A stretch of 64,000 nucleotides of DNA, from the NCBI RefSeq assembly GCF_000372725.1, contig NW_005199280.1:1-64000 (forward strand), read 5' to 3'. Made by a program: the position numbers and the translations under genes. This DNA comes from Emiliania huxleyi CCMP1516. Its lineage: Eukaryota > Haptophyta > Isochrysidales > Noelaerhabdaceae. Shown here one piece after another: positions 9,635 through 18,477 of this stretch. Below the pieces are notes generated by a model that was not told the origin of the DNA, did no database searches, and saw only the letters and a program-made list of their open reading frames with translations. Every line of letters begins with the position of its first letter. The stretch's first letter is position 1.

Positions 9635-10240
9635 CACAGGGATTTTTTAAGGAGAGGAGTGTGATGCGCTAGCCGTCGCCCACCCTGGGGAGTCCGCCTC
9701 TTCGTATCTCTTTTCGCAGTCTCTCGCCGCTTCTCGCTGCAACCTTCATGCCACCTCGCGGCCGTCCCACTCTCGTCGTTCTCTCCCTCCCTTGTCACTT
9801 CCTCCTCTGTCGCGTCGTTCTCTTCTGCCTCGTCCTGCGGCGCCGCCGCCTGCCGGTCCCTTGTTCTCGCGGCTTCTTTCGCCTTTCGGCGTAACTCCGT
9901 CCTCCTCGCGGCGTATCCTGGCCCCTCAAGTCTATCGAGCTCCCCTCGCGCAAGGACCACGTTTCTGACTCCCACTCCGATCATTTGCCTCCAGGTCATG
10001 TTGTTGCTCAGGTCCACTCTCTCTTCGAACACTCGTGCCTCTACGGATGATGCCGGCGCTGGGGTCCCCTTCGGATGCATCGTGACATCTGACAACTGAA
10101 TTTCCACTGGTTCGTCCTCCTCTGAGTCATCTTCCCCGTCCTCCTTCCGCTCGGCTCTTCGCTCGGTACGTTCGGTGTGGCTCACCCTCCATGCCGTGAA
10201 CAGGCGCTTTATCCACCCTATATTCTTCTCTCGTTTTTTT
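9635..10240 (-). repeat. Repeat-encoded ORF family (VDLSND family), copy 1
   Basis: On the minus strand an open frame reads PKGTPAP...VFEERVDLSNNMTWRQM, then VRNVVLARGELDRLEGPGYA and a Lys/Arg/Glu-rich helix. It is clearly homologous to the ORF at 17192-17932 and to pieces at 30835-31060 and 31095-31565. The high-coordinate end (IKRLFTAWRVSHTER) abuts the 5' flank of the Kelch gene. The low-coordinate end includes the shared sequence CCACACAGGGATTTT. No known domain is recognised. Confidence 0.7.
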
Positions 10241-10266
10241 TGGTTTTGAATTTTTTCTTTTTCTCA

Positions 10267-11412
10267 ATGGCCTCCCACCGCATCGGCGCCCGTGTCGCGG
10301 GCCTCTCGCCAGCGCAGCTGTGCGCCATCATCGAGGCGCAGGCGGGCGCGAGCGACGCCGCGCTGCGCGTGGCGGAGGAGCACGCCGCTCGGCTCGTGGA
10401 GCAGCCCGAGTGGGTGCTCTCCGAGGTCCTCCTCTCGCCGGACCTCGCCCCGCACATCCTCGCCCAGCTGCCGACCAAGGATCACGCCGTCAAGGGGACG
10501 TGCCGCGCGTGGCGCCGCGGCTGGAAGGAGACGCTGAAGAAGCGCGAGAGGCCGCGCATGCTCGTGTTCGGCGGCCGCGATGACGCTGGACGCGTCATCA
10601 GCTCGCTGGAGTGGTACGACGCGTCAACAAATGAGTGGGAGGGGGAGGCTGTGGCGCCGATGTCAACGGCACGAGTGTATGCCGGCATGGCGGTTCTCGA
10701 CGGCAAGCTCTACGTGGTGGGCGGCAGGACTGAGGCTGGTGATGCAACTTCCAACCTGGTGGAGCGGTACGACCTGACTACGAATGCATGGGAGGCGGTG
10801 GCGCCGATGGCAGAGGTGCGGTACGACCACGCCGTCGCGGTGCTCGATGGCAAGCTGTACGCGGTGGGAGGCTACAACGACGACGACGGCCACCTCAGCT
10901 CGGTGGAGCGGTACGACCCTGCGTTTGATGCGTGGGAGGCGGCGGCGCCGATGGCGGAGGCTCGAAGTCGCCTCTCTGTGGCGGTGCTGGACGGCAAGCT
11001 GTACGCTGTGGGCGGCCTCGGCGACGGCGCCCTCAGCTCGGTCGAGCGGTACGAACCGGCTGCCAACGCGTGGGAGGCGGTGGCTCCGATGGCGGCGGCG
11101 CGGGACTCTCACGCCGTGGCGGTGCTCGACGACAAGCTGTACGCTGTCGGAGGCTACAACGACGGCCACCTCAGCTCGGTGGAGTGGTACGATCCGATGC
11201 TGAGTGCGTGGGAGGCGGTGGCGCCGATGGCAGAGGCGCGGGAGGCTCACGCCGTGGCGGTGCTCGACGGCAAGCTCTACGTCGCTGGCGGAATGGGTCC
11301 CGGTTTCATCGACCTCAGCTCGGTCGAGCAGTACGACCCGGCAGTGGGCGCGTGGGAGGCGGTGGCTCCGATGGCGGCGGTGCGGAATAAGGCTTTCGCT
11401 GTCTTGATGTAG
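10267..11412 (+). CDS. F-box-like/Kelch-repeat protein, copy 1
   Basis: The 381-residue protein starts at ATG 10267 (MASHRIGARVAGLSPAQL). Residues about 50-95 (LSPDLAPHILAQLPTKDHAV, then CRAWRRGWKETLKKR) resemble an F-box helix pair. Six Kelch repeats of about 47-50 residues follow, each with the double-glycine strand (KLYAVGGY), a spaced ERYDP and an AWEAVAPM turn, and they should close as a beta-propeller. F-box-Kelch proteins usually act as substrate receptors of SCF ubiquitin ligases; that role is inferred. The repeats are very alike at DNA level, pointing to recent internal duplication. A T-rich AATTTTTTC tract precedes the ATG. A close paralogue lies at 33315-34463. Confidence 0.85.
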   Translation: MASHRIGARVAGLSPAQLCAIIEAQAGASDAALRVAEEHAARLVEQPEWVLSEVLLSPDLAPHILAQLPTKDHAVKGTCRAWRRGWKETLKKRERPRMLVFGGRDDAGRVISSLEWYDASTNEWEGEAVAPMSTARVYAGMAVLDGKLYVVGGRTEAGDATSNLVERYDLTTNAWEAVAPMAEVRYDHAVAVLDGKLYAVGGYNDDDGHLSSVERYDPAFDAWEAAAPMAEARSRLSVAVLDGKLYAVGGLGDGALSSVERYEPAANAWEAVAPMAAARDSHAVAVLDDKLYAVGGYNDGHLSSVEWYDPMLSAWEAVAPMAEAREAHAVAVLDGKLYVAGGMGPGFIDLSSVEQYDPAVGAWEAVAPMAAVRNKAFAVLM

Positions 11413-11426
11413 TCGCCGTTGACGCG

Positions 11427-11490
11427 CAATGCACGTGTGTTCTTGCATCTTGGATGTGTACAATGATGAATGAGCGCGCCTGCCCGGCGA
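11427..11490 (+). repeat. Kelch 3' flank repeat
   Basis: Homologous to 9526-9600: GCGCAATGCACGTGTGTTCT then TGATGAATGAGCGCGCCTGC. It suggests the Kelch 3' end was duplicated before the repeat-ORF copy came to lie between. Confidence 0.7.
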
Positions 11491-11989
11491 CGGCGCGCTG
11501 TGCGCAACGCATGGCAACGGTGCCGGAGGGAGTATCGACATGCTGGATGTGGGCCGCGTCTAGAAAAGGGGGGCTTGATTCCTGGTGTTTACTAGCTCTG
11601 AGTAGAGGGGGCGTTCTGCTGCTAGGGGAAACCTGGAGCGCGGTACTAACCCTCGGAGACACCCGTGTTTATTTTCGTACGGCCCTTTCCCTGCGAACGC
11701 GGTCGCGCACCCCCCCCTAGCTAGGGGGTCAGGGCTCTCTAGCCCGTAGCCCGATGCCGATCATCCGGCTCGCTGGGTGCGCTTCTTCGCTCCCCGGCCC
11801 TGGATGTGAGGTTGCCGACTGCACTCCAAGTGCTCCAAGAAAATTCATGCGCCTCGGAGCCTGTGTGTACTTTTGTTACTCTACGTGAAAACCCGCTGGG
11901 ACCCGGACGCCAGCACACACGGCTAGATTTCATGGCGGGCCGCCTAGGCCCTGGGGTCGGAGGAGCCTGTGCTCTTGTGAGCACTTGAG
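11491..11989. other. No supported gene
   Basis: Short overlapping frames only; no family resemblance. Confidence 0.4.
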
Positions 11990-12145
11990 CACTGGATAGG
12001 GTCGATTCCGCATGGTACGGGACCCCTCGATCGTCTCGCCCTCCCTCACAGGTGTGTTCATTGGGGGGGGGTCATAACAAACACGGTACAGGATCGAGGT
12101 GCACGCTGCTGAAGCAGTGTCGTCCCCCCTCTCCATCGTCTGGTA
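11990..12145 (+). repeat. Dispersed repeat R4, copy 1
   Basis: About 150 bp, from ATAGGGTCGATTCCGCATGG through TCATAACAAACACGGTACAG to CGTCCCCCCTCTCC, is repeated almost exactly and in the same orientation at 57733-57885. It has no coding content. Confidence 0.85.
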
Positions 12146-12206
12146 AGGGAGCCTGTGCTCTTGACGAAAAACTCTGCTCTCTGGGTAGTCCGTCCACGGA
12201 GATCGC

Positions 12207-13937
12207 TCAAGGGCGATGCACGCACAGCACGACCTCACACAACGCGCTGCACCGCGCGCACCGCGACCTCTCGGCGGTACCCTCCCAGCAGGACCGACAG
12301 AGCGCCGCGTGCTGGCACGGCAACGCCATCATTTGCGACTCTCTTTCACCGCACTCGGCGCACCGCTTGGGAGCGCGCGCCGCCTCCGCCGCGGCCGAGA
12401 CAGCTGCTTCAGCCTCCACCCGCGCTTTAGCCGCCTGCTCGCGCCGCGCGCGCCTCTCATCAGCGCGTCGGCGCCCCTCGAGCTCTGCGTCGCGCCCGAG
12501 GTCGCGCTTTTCCGACGCGGTCCGCCGTCGGTGGGCGCGTGAGCCCTCCCCAGACTGGAAGTGGCCAATGGAGCGGCAATCCCAATAGTAGTTGTTGTAG
12601 TTGGTGCAGTCGCCACGGAAGCCGCCGCTTGGCCCCCCAAGCTGGCTAGAGGACCCGTCCAGCTTCGAGCGGAGGGTGCGCGCGTATTTGCGGCTGACGG
12701 GCGAGAGCTGCACGTCGGCGGCGTCGAAGCCCATCCACGTCCGCCACCGCCGCTCGCAGCCGAGCGGACCTGGCGCTTTGGCTAGAACGTCCGCCATCGT
12801 CGCTGTCGCGGAGCGTAGCAACGTTCGGACGGAGCGTCGGAACTCGTGCCAGCAGCGCATCCGCCTCTCGTGCTCTTCCCACTCCCGCCGCGCCGCCGCC
12901 TCGGCTGCCTTGACGGCGAAGCGGCCGCCGGCGCGGTCAGACCGTCCCCAGGGCCTCTCGGGGCCACCCCTTCCCTCCCACCCTACGCCGCCGCCACCGC
13001 CGCTCGCGTGCGCCTCGCGCGTCAGCCGGCGGAGCTCACGGCGGCGCGTGAGCTTGGGGGACGGGCGGCTGGATCGGGGCTCCGGCTCCGGCTCGAGCGA
13101 GGGCACGCTCAGGCGGCCGTCGAGCAGGCAAACGTCCACAGCGTGGCTCGATCCGACGAGGAGATGGACTCCCTCCCCTGGTGTGCGGCAGAGCGCGCAA
13201 GTGCTCGAGTGCCGCGCCCAGCCGGCGTGGCAGCGCGCGCACATCGCGAGATGGCCGCACGGCTCCATGATGACGGTCGCGACCGACTCGGAGCAAATCA
13301 CGCACACGCCGAGCCGCTCCTCGAGCGCCTCTTGGCAGCCGCGGTCGAGGCAGCGCGAAGAGGAGGAGGAGTTGCCAAAGGGCGGAGCCGGGAAGTGGAC
13401 CAGCCACGGGCGCCGCTCCTCCCTCTGCAGCATCCGAGCGATGGCCTCGTCGCTCCGCGTCTCGCCGCCGTTGCCCTCGCTGGGCCACGCGAGGCTCTCG
13501 GGTGTGTGCGATGCGGTGATCTCGTCGCCAACGATGGTCCATGCCGTCTCGGTGGCACTCACGACCGACCACTCTGAGCGGATGTCGTCGGCGCTGAGCA
13601 GCTCGTCGCACTCGCTCGGGAGGCTCGAAAGGCTAAGGTGGAGGAGAGACCCGTCGGCAGGAGGAGTGGTCTTAAGAGCGGCGTTCCGCTGACTGCGAGC
13701 CTTGCGCCGTGCAGAACCATTGGAATTTCGGCGCTCTTCACCTTTCCAATCCTCCTCCCAAGCTTCTGAGCACTCCTCGCCGTCGCTCACACCTGAAAGA
13801 GCCCAACGCCGCAGCTTGCGGTGGGTCGTGCCTGAAGGCTGCAGCACGCGGGTTTCGTAACTGCCATGTGTGTATAAGAGCTCCTTGGAGCGACACGTCT
13901 GGCGGACTCCTCGCCGGCTGTTGTGGGAGCGGCCCAT
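12207..13937 (-). CDS. Double RING-finger protein, probable E3 ubiquitin ligase
   Basis: A 576-residue frame starts at ATG 13937 (MGRSHNSRRGVRQTCRSK). The N-terminal 200 residues are polar and Ser-rich. Residues 211-251 form a C3HC4-type RING (VCVICSESVA, EPCGHLAMC, then CALC), the version found in MGRN1/XIAP-type ligases. A basic, Gly-rich middle and a charged coiled-coil segment follow (about 470-525). The last 50 residues hold a second RING (CAECGE, LPCQHAALCRSCW, CARC). RING fingers recruit E2 enzymes to transfer ubiquitin. Two fingers at a distance could allow dimer-like or independent E2 contacts; the substrate is unknown. No intron is needed. Confidence 0.8.
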   Translation of the reverse strand: MGRSHNSRRGVRQTCRSKELLYTHGSYETRVLQPSGTTHRKLRRWALSGVSDGEECSEAWEEDWKGEERRNSNGSARRKARSQRNAALKTTPPADGSLLHLSLSSLPSECDELLSADDIRSEWSVVSATETAWTIVGDEITASHTPESLAWPSEGNGGETRSDEAIARMLQREERRPWLVHFPAPPFGNSSSSSRCLDRGCQEALEERLGVCVICSESVATVIMEPCGHLAMCARCHAGWARHSSTCALCRTPGEGVHLLVGSSHAVDVCLLDGRLSVPSLEPEPEPRSSRPSPKLTRRRELRRLTREAHASGGGGGVGWEGRGGPERPWGRSDRAGGRFAVKAAEAAARREWEEHERRMRCWHEFRRSVRTLLRSATATMADVLAKAPGPLGCERRWRTWMGFDAADVQLSPVSRKYARTLRSKLDGSSSQLGGPSGGFRGDCTNYNNYYWDCRSIGHFQSGEGSRAHRRRTASEKRDLGRDAELEGRRRADERRARREQAAKARVEAEAAVSAAAEAARAPKRCAECGERESQMMALPCQHAALCRSCWEGTAERSRCARCSALCEVVLCVHRP

Positions 13938-13984
13938 GGGCCCTGGTTGTCTGCGTTCCTGTCCTGGCCCTGTCCGACGGTTTC

Positions 13985-14285
13985 GTGGACGGCGTGTACG
14001 TACTTATAGCTTACTGGGAGAAAAGAGAGAGGGGGTTGTGTTCTCTAGGCCCCTAAGGCGTGTAAGTAGGACTCGTACGTACAAGTCGCTTCCGAGCTCT
14101 CACGCCGCGCGTAGGGCCCTTAGGGGCCTAGACAACACAACCCCCTCTCTCTTTTNNNNNNNNNNNNNNNNNNNNNNNNNNNNNNNNNNNNNNNNNNNNN
14201 NNNNNNNNNNNNNNNNNNNNNNNNNNNNNNNNNNNNNNNNNNNNNNNNNNNNNNNCCCAGTAAGCTAAAAGTACGTACAAGTCCG
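13985..14285. repeat. Inverted repeat interrupted by an assembly gap
   Basis: The left arm (about 13996-14058, GTACGTACTTATAGCTTACT...GGGGGTTGTG...GGCCCCTAAGG) is matched in reverse complement by 14109-14154 plus 14256-14281. The arms are about 60 bp with a 50-bp spacer. The 100-N gap interrupts the right arm exactly where the left arm predicts only about 2 bases, so the hairpin probably caused the assembly break. Confidence 0.75.
14156..14255. other. Assembly gap of 100 N
   Basis: Exactly 100 unknown bases, most likely a placeholder of unknown true length. Confidence 0.95.
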
Positions 14286-14762
14286 CCGACTAAATGATTT
14301 TCCACGACCGCACGGAAACGCAGCCCCCCCCCCCCCCCCCCCGACCGAGCTGCGAAACAGCGGCGTCCACACCGGCCGCCGCTCGAGAACCAAAATTTTC
14401 TTCGGCGCTGCGCGCCGCGTTCAACCCGATGACCAGTACGGCTCTACAGCAGCACGTGTAGGAGAGCAGTTGTGAAAGTGTGCGGTGTGTGCGCGCGACT
14501 GTGAGGGACGTGCAAACGTTGCATTTTCGTAGACGGCGGGTACGGATTCATTTTGATATCGTAGAGCCGAACTCCGCGGGGGCGAGGGTGGAAGCGCACA
14601 CTGAACACACTCTCGAGAGAGCGGAGTGGTGTGGCAGCCTCGCTATGGCGGGGGCGTTGCAGGGAGCCAGCGTTGAGCGTCCTTCTTTTGCTTGCTGAAG
14701 CGTCGTACGCGAGTGAGTTCGCCGCGCCGTATCTGCCTCTCTGGCACTGGGCCATGAATCAC

Positions 14763-16217
14763 TCACTCCCGCGACCACGCCTCGATCTTCTTGGGCAGCA
14801 GCTGGTTCGACAGGTCCTCTCCGTGGCCTAGGCAGCGGTGGCCGCCCTGGCCCCAGGCAAAGACAGCGCCGTTGGCAGTGATGGCGAGGCCGTGGCTGCG
14901 TCCAGCCGAGGCAACGACGACGCGATGGCCCGCAAAGGCCTCGATCTTCCTGGGCAGCAGCTGCCACAGCTGGTCGCCGTGGCCCAGCTTGCCAAAGCCT
15001 CCATCGCCCCAGCTCCAAGCGGCGCCGTCGGCGGTGAGGGCGAGGCTGTGGCGGCCTCCTGCCGACACAGCGACGACGCGATGGCCTGCAAAGGCCTCGA
15101 CCTTCTTCGGCAGCAGCTGCTGCTGCTGGTCGCCGTGGCCCAGCCTGCCTGAGTTTCCATCGCCCCAGCTCCAGACAGCGCCGTCGGCTGTTAGGGCGAT
15201 GCTGTGCGCAAGTCCAGCCGAGACAGCGATGGCGAGCCGCCCAGCGAAGGCCTCGACCTTCTTTGGCAGCAGCTGGACCTGCGTGTCGCCGTGGCCCAGC
15301 TGGCCAAAGAGTCCATCGCCCCAGCTCCAGACGCTGCCGTCGGCGGTGATGGCGAGGCTGTGGTATGCTCCAGCCGACACGGCGACGACGCGTCGCCCAG
15401 CGAAGGCCTCGACGTTCTTGGGCAGCGGCTGGCGCTGCTCGTCGCCGTGGCCCAGATTGCCCCAGTCTCCATCGCCCCAGCTCCAGACGGCACCGTCGGC
15501 GGTGATTGCGAGGCTGTGGCCATCTCCAGCCGACACAGCGACGACGCGCTGGTCAGCAAAGGCCTCGACCTTCTTGGGCAGCAGCTGGTCCTGCGCGTCG
15601 CCGTGGCCCAGCTGGCCCCAATTTCCAGCACCCCAGCTCCAGACAGCGCCGTCGGCGGCGAGGGCGAGGCTGTGGCCATCTCCGGCCGACACGCTCACGG
15701 CGCGCTCGTCACCCAGCGTTGACGGGAGGCGGGTCGGCGTGTTGAGCTGCGTCCTTCCCTCGCCGTGGCCGAGAAGGCCTGGAAACTCCTCGTCCTCCTC
15801 CTCCTCCTCCCCCTCCGTTGCCACTGACCCGCACGACGAGAGCCGCCCCTTGCCGTCGATGAACACGCTGTGCCATTCGCCTGCTGCCGCCCTCGCCGGT
15901 GGGTTGGACTCGTGCAGCAACGCCGAATAGCACAGCCAGCGCACGGCGCAGGTCTCGTCCTCGGGCTGCGCCGGCAGCTCGAAGCCGCGCTCTTGCGCCC
16001 ACAAGCGGATGCCCTGCTCCGCGAGCGAGGCGTGAAAGAGCAGGGAGACGGCCGCGACGCGAGCGATGTCGGCGGGGCTGTCGCAGCGAGAGAGGGCGCG
16101 CTCGACGAGCTCCCTGGGGAGATCGAGCAAGCGGACGGGCGGCGGCGCGACTGGCGAGGGCGCGGCGGTGGCGGCGGAGGCGAGGCGGCGCGAGCTGCGG
16201 CGCGGCGGGGTGGACAT
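14763..16217 (-). CDS. F-box/RCC1-repeat protein A
   Basis: The 484-residue product starts at ATG 16217 (MSTPPRRSSRRLASAATAA). An F-box follows at about 30-75 (LLDLPRELVERALSRCDSPA, then RVAAVSLLFHASLAEQG). From about residue 130 there are seven RCC1 repeats with the signature HSLAITADGAVWSWGDGDWG, LGHGD and LLPKKVEAFAG, enough for a seven-bladed propeller. Such F-box-RCC1 proteins are expected to be SCF ubiquitin-ligase receptors rather than Ran exchange factors; that is inference from the fusion. The blades are nearly identical at DNA level. Gene B at 18478-19935 is a close copy including about 150 bp of the 3' flank. AAATTCTTTTCTTCGCG immediately precedes the ATG. Confidence 0.85.
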   Translation of the reverse strand: MSTPPRRSSRRLASAATAAPSPVAPPPVRLLDLPRELVERALSRCDSPADIARVAAVSLLFHASLAEQGIRLWAQERGFELPAQPEDETCAVRWLCYSALLHESNPPARAAAGEWHSVFIDGKGRLSSCGSVATEGEEEEEDEEFPGLLGHGEGRTQLNTPTRLPSTLGDERAVSVSAGDGHSLALAADGAVWSWGAGNWGQLGHGDAQDQLLPKKVEAFADQRVVAVSAGDGHSLAITADGAVWSWGDGDWGNLGHGDEQRQPLPKNVEAFAGRRVVAVSAGAYHSLAITADGSVWSWGDGLFGQLGHGDTQVQLLPKKVEAFAGRLAIAVSAGLAHSIALTADGAVWSWGDGNSGRLGHGDQQQQLLPKKVEAFAGHRVVAVSAGGRHSLALTADGAAWSWGDGGFGKLGHGDQLWQLLPRKIEAFAGHRVVVASAGRSHGLAITANGAVFAWGQGGHRCLGHGEDLSNQLLPKKIEAWSRE

Positions 16218-16594
16218 CGCGAAGAAAAGAATTTACCTCGCGCTGCCGTGTGTGAGTGTGTGTCAACGTTTGAACGGCCGCACTTGAATGCTCGCCTTGC
16301 TCGCCCTCGCTCTGCCCACTGCCGCCGCCGCGCACAGACACCACCTAGCTGTAGTTCCCAGCCGGCGTGAGTTGCCCGCCCTTCGGGCCGGAGCACCCGT
16401 TGCGGCTGGGCCAACCGCAGTACAGCTGCCGGCGGGCTGCTGCCGCCTGCTGCTGGCTGGCGCTCAACGCCTGGCATGGCGAGAAGAGCCGCCGCGGTTG
16501 CCACCGACGGGCGCAGAGCGTGCCGGCGGAGCGGCGCGTCGGCGAGGCCGCGAGCAAAACGATCCGCGCCGCGTGCTCCTCGGGCTCCAAGCAG

Positions 16595-16665
16595 CCGAGG
16601 CTGCCGAGGAGGCCGAGGAGGCCGAGGAGGCCGAGGAGGCCGAGGAGGCCGAGGAGGCCCCCCCC
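16595..16665. repeat. GAGGCCGAG minisatellite
   Basis: About seven 9-bp units run into a poly-C stretch. In one frame it encodes EEAEEAEEAEEA. It lies upstream of the repeat-ORF copy. Confidence 0.85.
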
Positions 16666-16890
16666 TCCCCCCCGGGGTCTCGAACCCGGGACCACGCGAT
16701 GCTCGGGCGAGACGCGTGCGCACGTGCAGCGCTGGACAGGGCGGCCCGCAGCGGCGCTCTGGCTCATATACGGTGGATTTTATTTAATTGTTTGCTGTCA
16801 TCGCTGGCGCCTCTGGGTGGAGTGAGGTGGTGGATAGGGTGGGCGCTCGCAACCGTGGCGAGTGTCGCCCTAGCCGTGCGTCACGGGAGG

Positions 16891-17301
16891 ATGGGCCGAG
16901 GAAGGCCACCGCGCACGTCGGCCCCACGACACAGTGACATAGTGACAGGAGCAGCACCACCACCAGCTGCAGAGCCAGAGGCGCCTCACAGCCCCGGTCG
17001 CGCAAAACCAGAGGACCCCCCGCACAGAGAGAAAAGAAGCGAAAAAGCCAGACGGCGCGCCCGAAAAAGAAAACGCGGGAGACGGCGCCCAGCGCCAAGG
17101 GGACGCGAAGCATGGACGGGGGCAGAGATCGCCGCCCTCCCGATCCGCGCAAAAAAGAGGAGGGTGTGGGCGTGGAAGCGACACCGACGGAATGTGCGGC
17201 GGAAGGGGCGAGGGAAGCTCGACCCAGACCTGGACTTCTACGGTCACGGACACCATAACCGAAAGAAAGAGAGGGGAGCTCGCGGGAGAGGTGACGAGTG
17301 A
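16891..17301 (+). CDS. Very basic ORF of the repeat family
   Basis: From MGRGRPPRTSAP to GARGRGDE this frame encodes about 136 residues dominated by Arg and Lys (EKARRRARKRKRGRRR). It overlaps the start of the next ORF by about 110 nt in another frame. The long basic runs could bind nucleic acid or simply reflect base composition. No domain is recognised and there is no independent support that it is translated. Confidence 0.3.
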   Translation: MGRGRPPRTSAPRHSDIVTGAAPPPAAEPEAPHSPGRAKPEDPPHREKRSEKARRRARKRKRGRRRPAPRGREAWTGAEIAALPIRAKKRRVWAWKRHRRNVRRKGRGKLDPDLDFYGHGHHNRKKERGARGRGDE

Positions 17302-17932
17302 ACTACAGGTAGTGGGGAAGGCAGCCTCGATGGCCATACAGACATGGGTGCGAAACAACGACAAGACCAAGGCACGGGCAGAGGAACGAGAGAAGAATAT
17401 AGAGTGGATAAAGCGCCTGTTCACGGCATGGAGGGTAAGCCACGCCGAACGCAAGGAAGCCGGGGAAGACGACCCCGAGGAGGACGAAACAAAAGTGGAA
17501 ATCCCGCCGTCAGCTGTCACAATATACCCGAAGGGAACCCCAGTGCCAACACCGACCATTGAGGTACAAGTGCTCGAAACGAGAGTGGACCTGAGCAACG
17601 ACATGACAGGGCGGGATATGCTCGCAGTGGGAGTCAGAAATGTGGTCCTTGCGCGAGGAATGCTCGATAAACTCGAGGGACCAAAATACGCGGAGAGGAG
17701 AGCGGAGTTACGCAGAAAGGCGAGAGAAGCAGCGAGAGCAAGAGATCGGCAGACGACAGCGGCGTCTCAGAACGAGGCCGAGGAGAGCGATGAGTCAGGG
17801 GAAGAGACAGCAGGAGAGAGAACGACGAGAGTGAGAAGAATGCGAGGTGGCATGAAGGTCGCTGCAAGAATTGGTGATAAACTGCGGAGAGAGATAGGAA
17901 GTGGTAGACGCCCGAGGGTGGGCGACGGCTAA
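17192..17932 (+). CDS. Repeat-encoded VDLSND-family protein of unknown function
   Basis: The 246-residue frame starts at ATG 17192. Features in order are a helical N-terminal part (EEREKNIEWIKRLFTAWRVS), an acidic patch (AGEDDPEEDETKVE), the conserved core VTIYPKGTPVP, LETRVDLSNDMTGRDMLAVG, VRNVVLARGMLDKLEGPKYA, then a long charged helix (ERRAELRRKAREAARARDRQ) and an Arg-rich tail. The core is preserved in three other copies in this window, so the protein was probably functional when the copies spread. I cannot assign a family. A role in packaging or moving its own element is possible but unproven. Confidence 0.5.
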   Translation: MCGGRGEGSSTQTWTSTVTDTITERKRGELAGEVTSELQVVGKAASMAIQTWVRNNDKTKARAEEREKNIEWIKRLFTAWRVSHAERKEAGEDDPEEDETKVEIPPSAVTIYPKGTPVPTPTIEVQVLETRVDLSNDMTGRDMLAVGVRNVVLARGMLDKLEGPKYAERRAELRRKAREAARARDRQTTAASQNEAEESDESGEETAGERTTRVRRMRGGMKVAARIGDKLRREIGSGRRPRVGDG

Positions 17933-18030
17933 CACCACACTTCTCCCCTAAAATCCCTGTGTGGTGGCGGCGTACCGTCCTCCCATCCCTCCCTTGGGTT
18001 GCCTGTTTTCTTTCTTTCTTTTTTGTGTGT

Positions 18031-18477
18031 GTGTGGGGGTGCATGACCTAGTAGTGTCCCCAGCTATGGGCGTGTCCACGTTGGAGCCAGGTGTGGTGTG
18101 GGCGCGAGAATAGCTCCGCCGTTCATGGAGGCAACCGATGCGAGTCGACTGGTGTGTGTCGTCGTGGTTTCGTATATCAAGAATACTCACTCACACACGA
18201 GCTGCCTCGCACAACACTGGGTACGAATTCATTGATATCGTAGAGCCAAACTCTATGGGTATGGAGCGCGATCTCCGCATCTCCCGATATGTCCGGGACC
18301 GAAGACAGTGTCCGGACCGCGGTGCGCGGGGGCGAGGGAGAAGCCAACGAAGCGCGCACTCTCGAGAGCGAGTGTGTGGCAGCTTCGCTATGGCGGGGGC
18401 GTTGCAGGGAGCCAGCGTTGAGCGTCCTTCTTTTGCTTGCCTCGTATCTGCCTCTCTGGCACTGGGCCATGAATCAC
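18031..18477. repeat. RCC1 B 3' flank, duplicated from RCC1 A
   Basis: The segment from about 18210 to 18477 (GATATCGTAGAGCC..., CGCTATGGCGGGGGCGTTGC, GCCAGCGTTGAGCGTCCTTC) matches 14550-14762 behind RCC1 A, with small insertions or deletions. No separate gene. Confidence 0.7.

Larger units (their letters stand above)
16870..18030 (+). repeat. Longest copy of the repeat-encoded VDLSND family, between RCC1 A and RCC1 B
   Basis: The unit contains a Lys/Arg-rich frame ending at 17301, the VDLSND ORF at 17192-17932, the shared 3' flank GGCTAACACCACACTTCTCC / CCTGTGTGGTGG, then CCTCCCTTGGGTTGCCTG and the CTTT-rich tract that other repeats carry in reverse as AAAGAAAGAAAGAAAACAG. Its position between two near-identical RCC1 genes suggests insertion near, or after, their duplication. 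Confidence 0.65.

Noticed and set aside
14791-15930. Plus-strand ORF of 379 codons opposite RCC1 A
   Set aside because: Complement of the repeated RCC1 blades; the minus strand has the F-box and blade signatures.
16675-16745. Possible tRNA on the minus strand (GGGTTCGAGACCC)
   Set aside because: Only the B box fits; no A box at the right distance and no acceptor stem.
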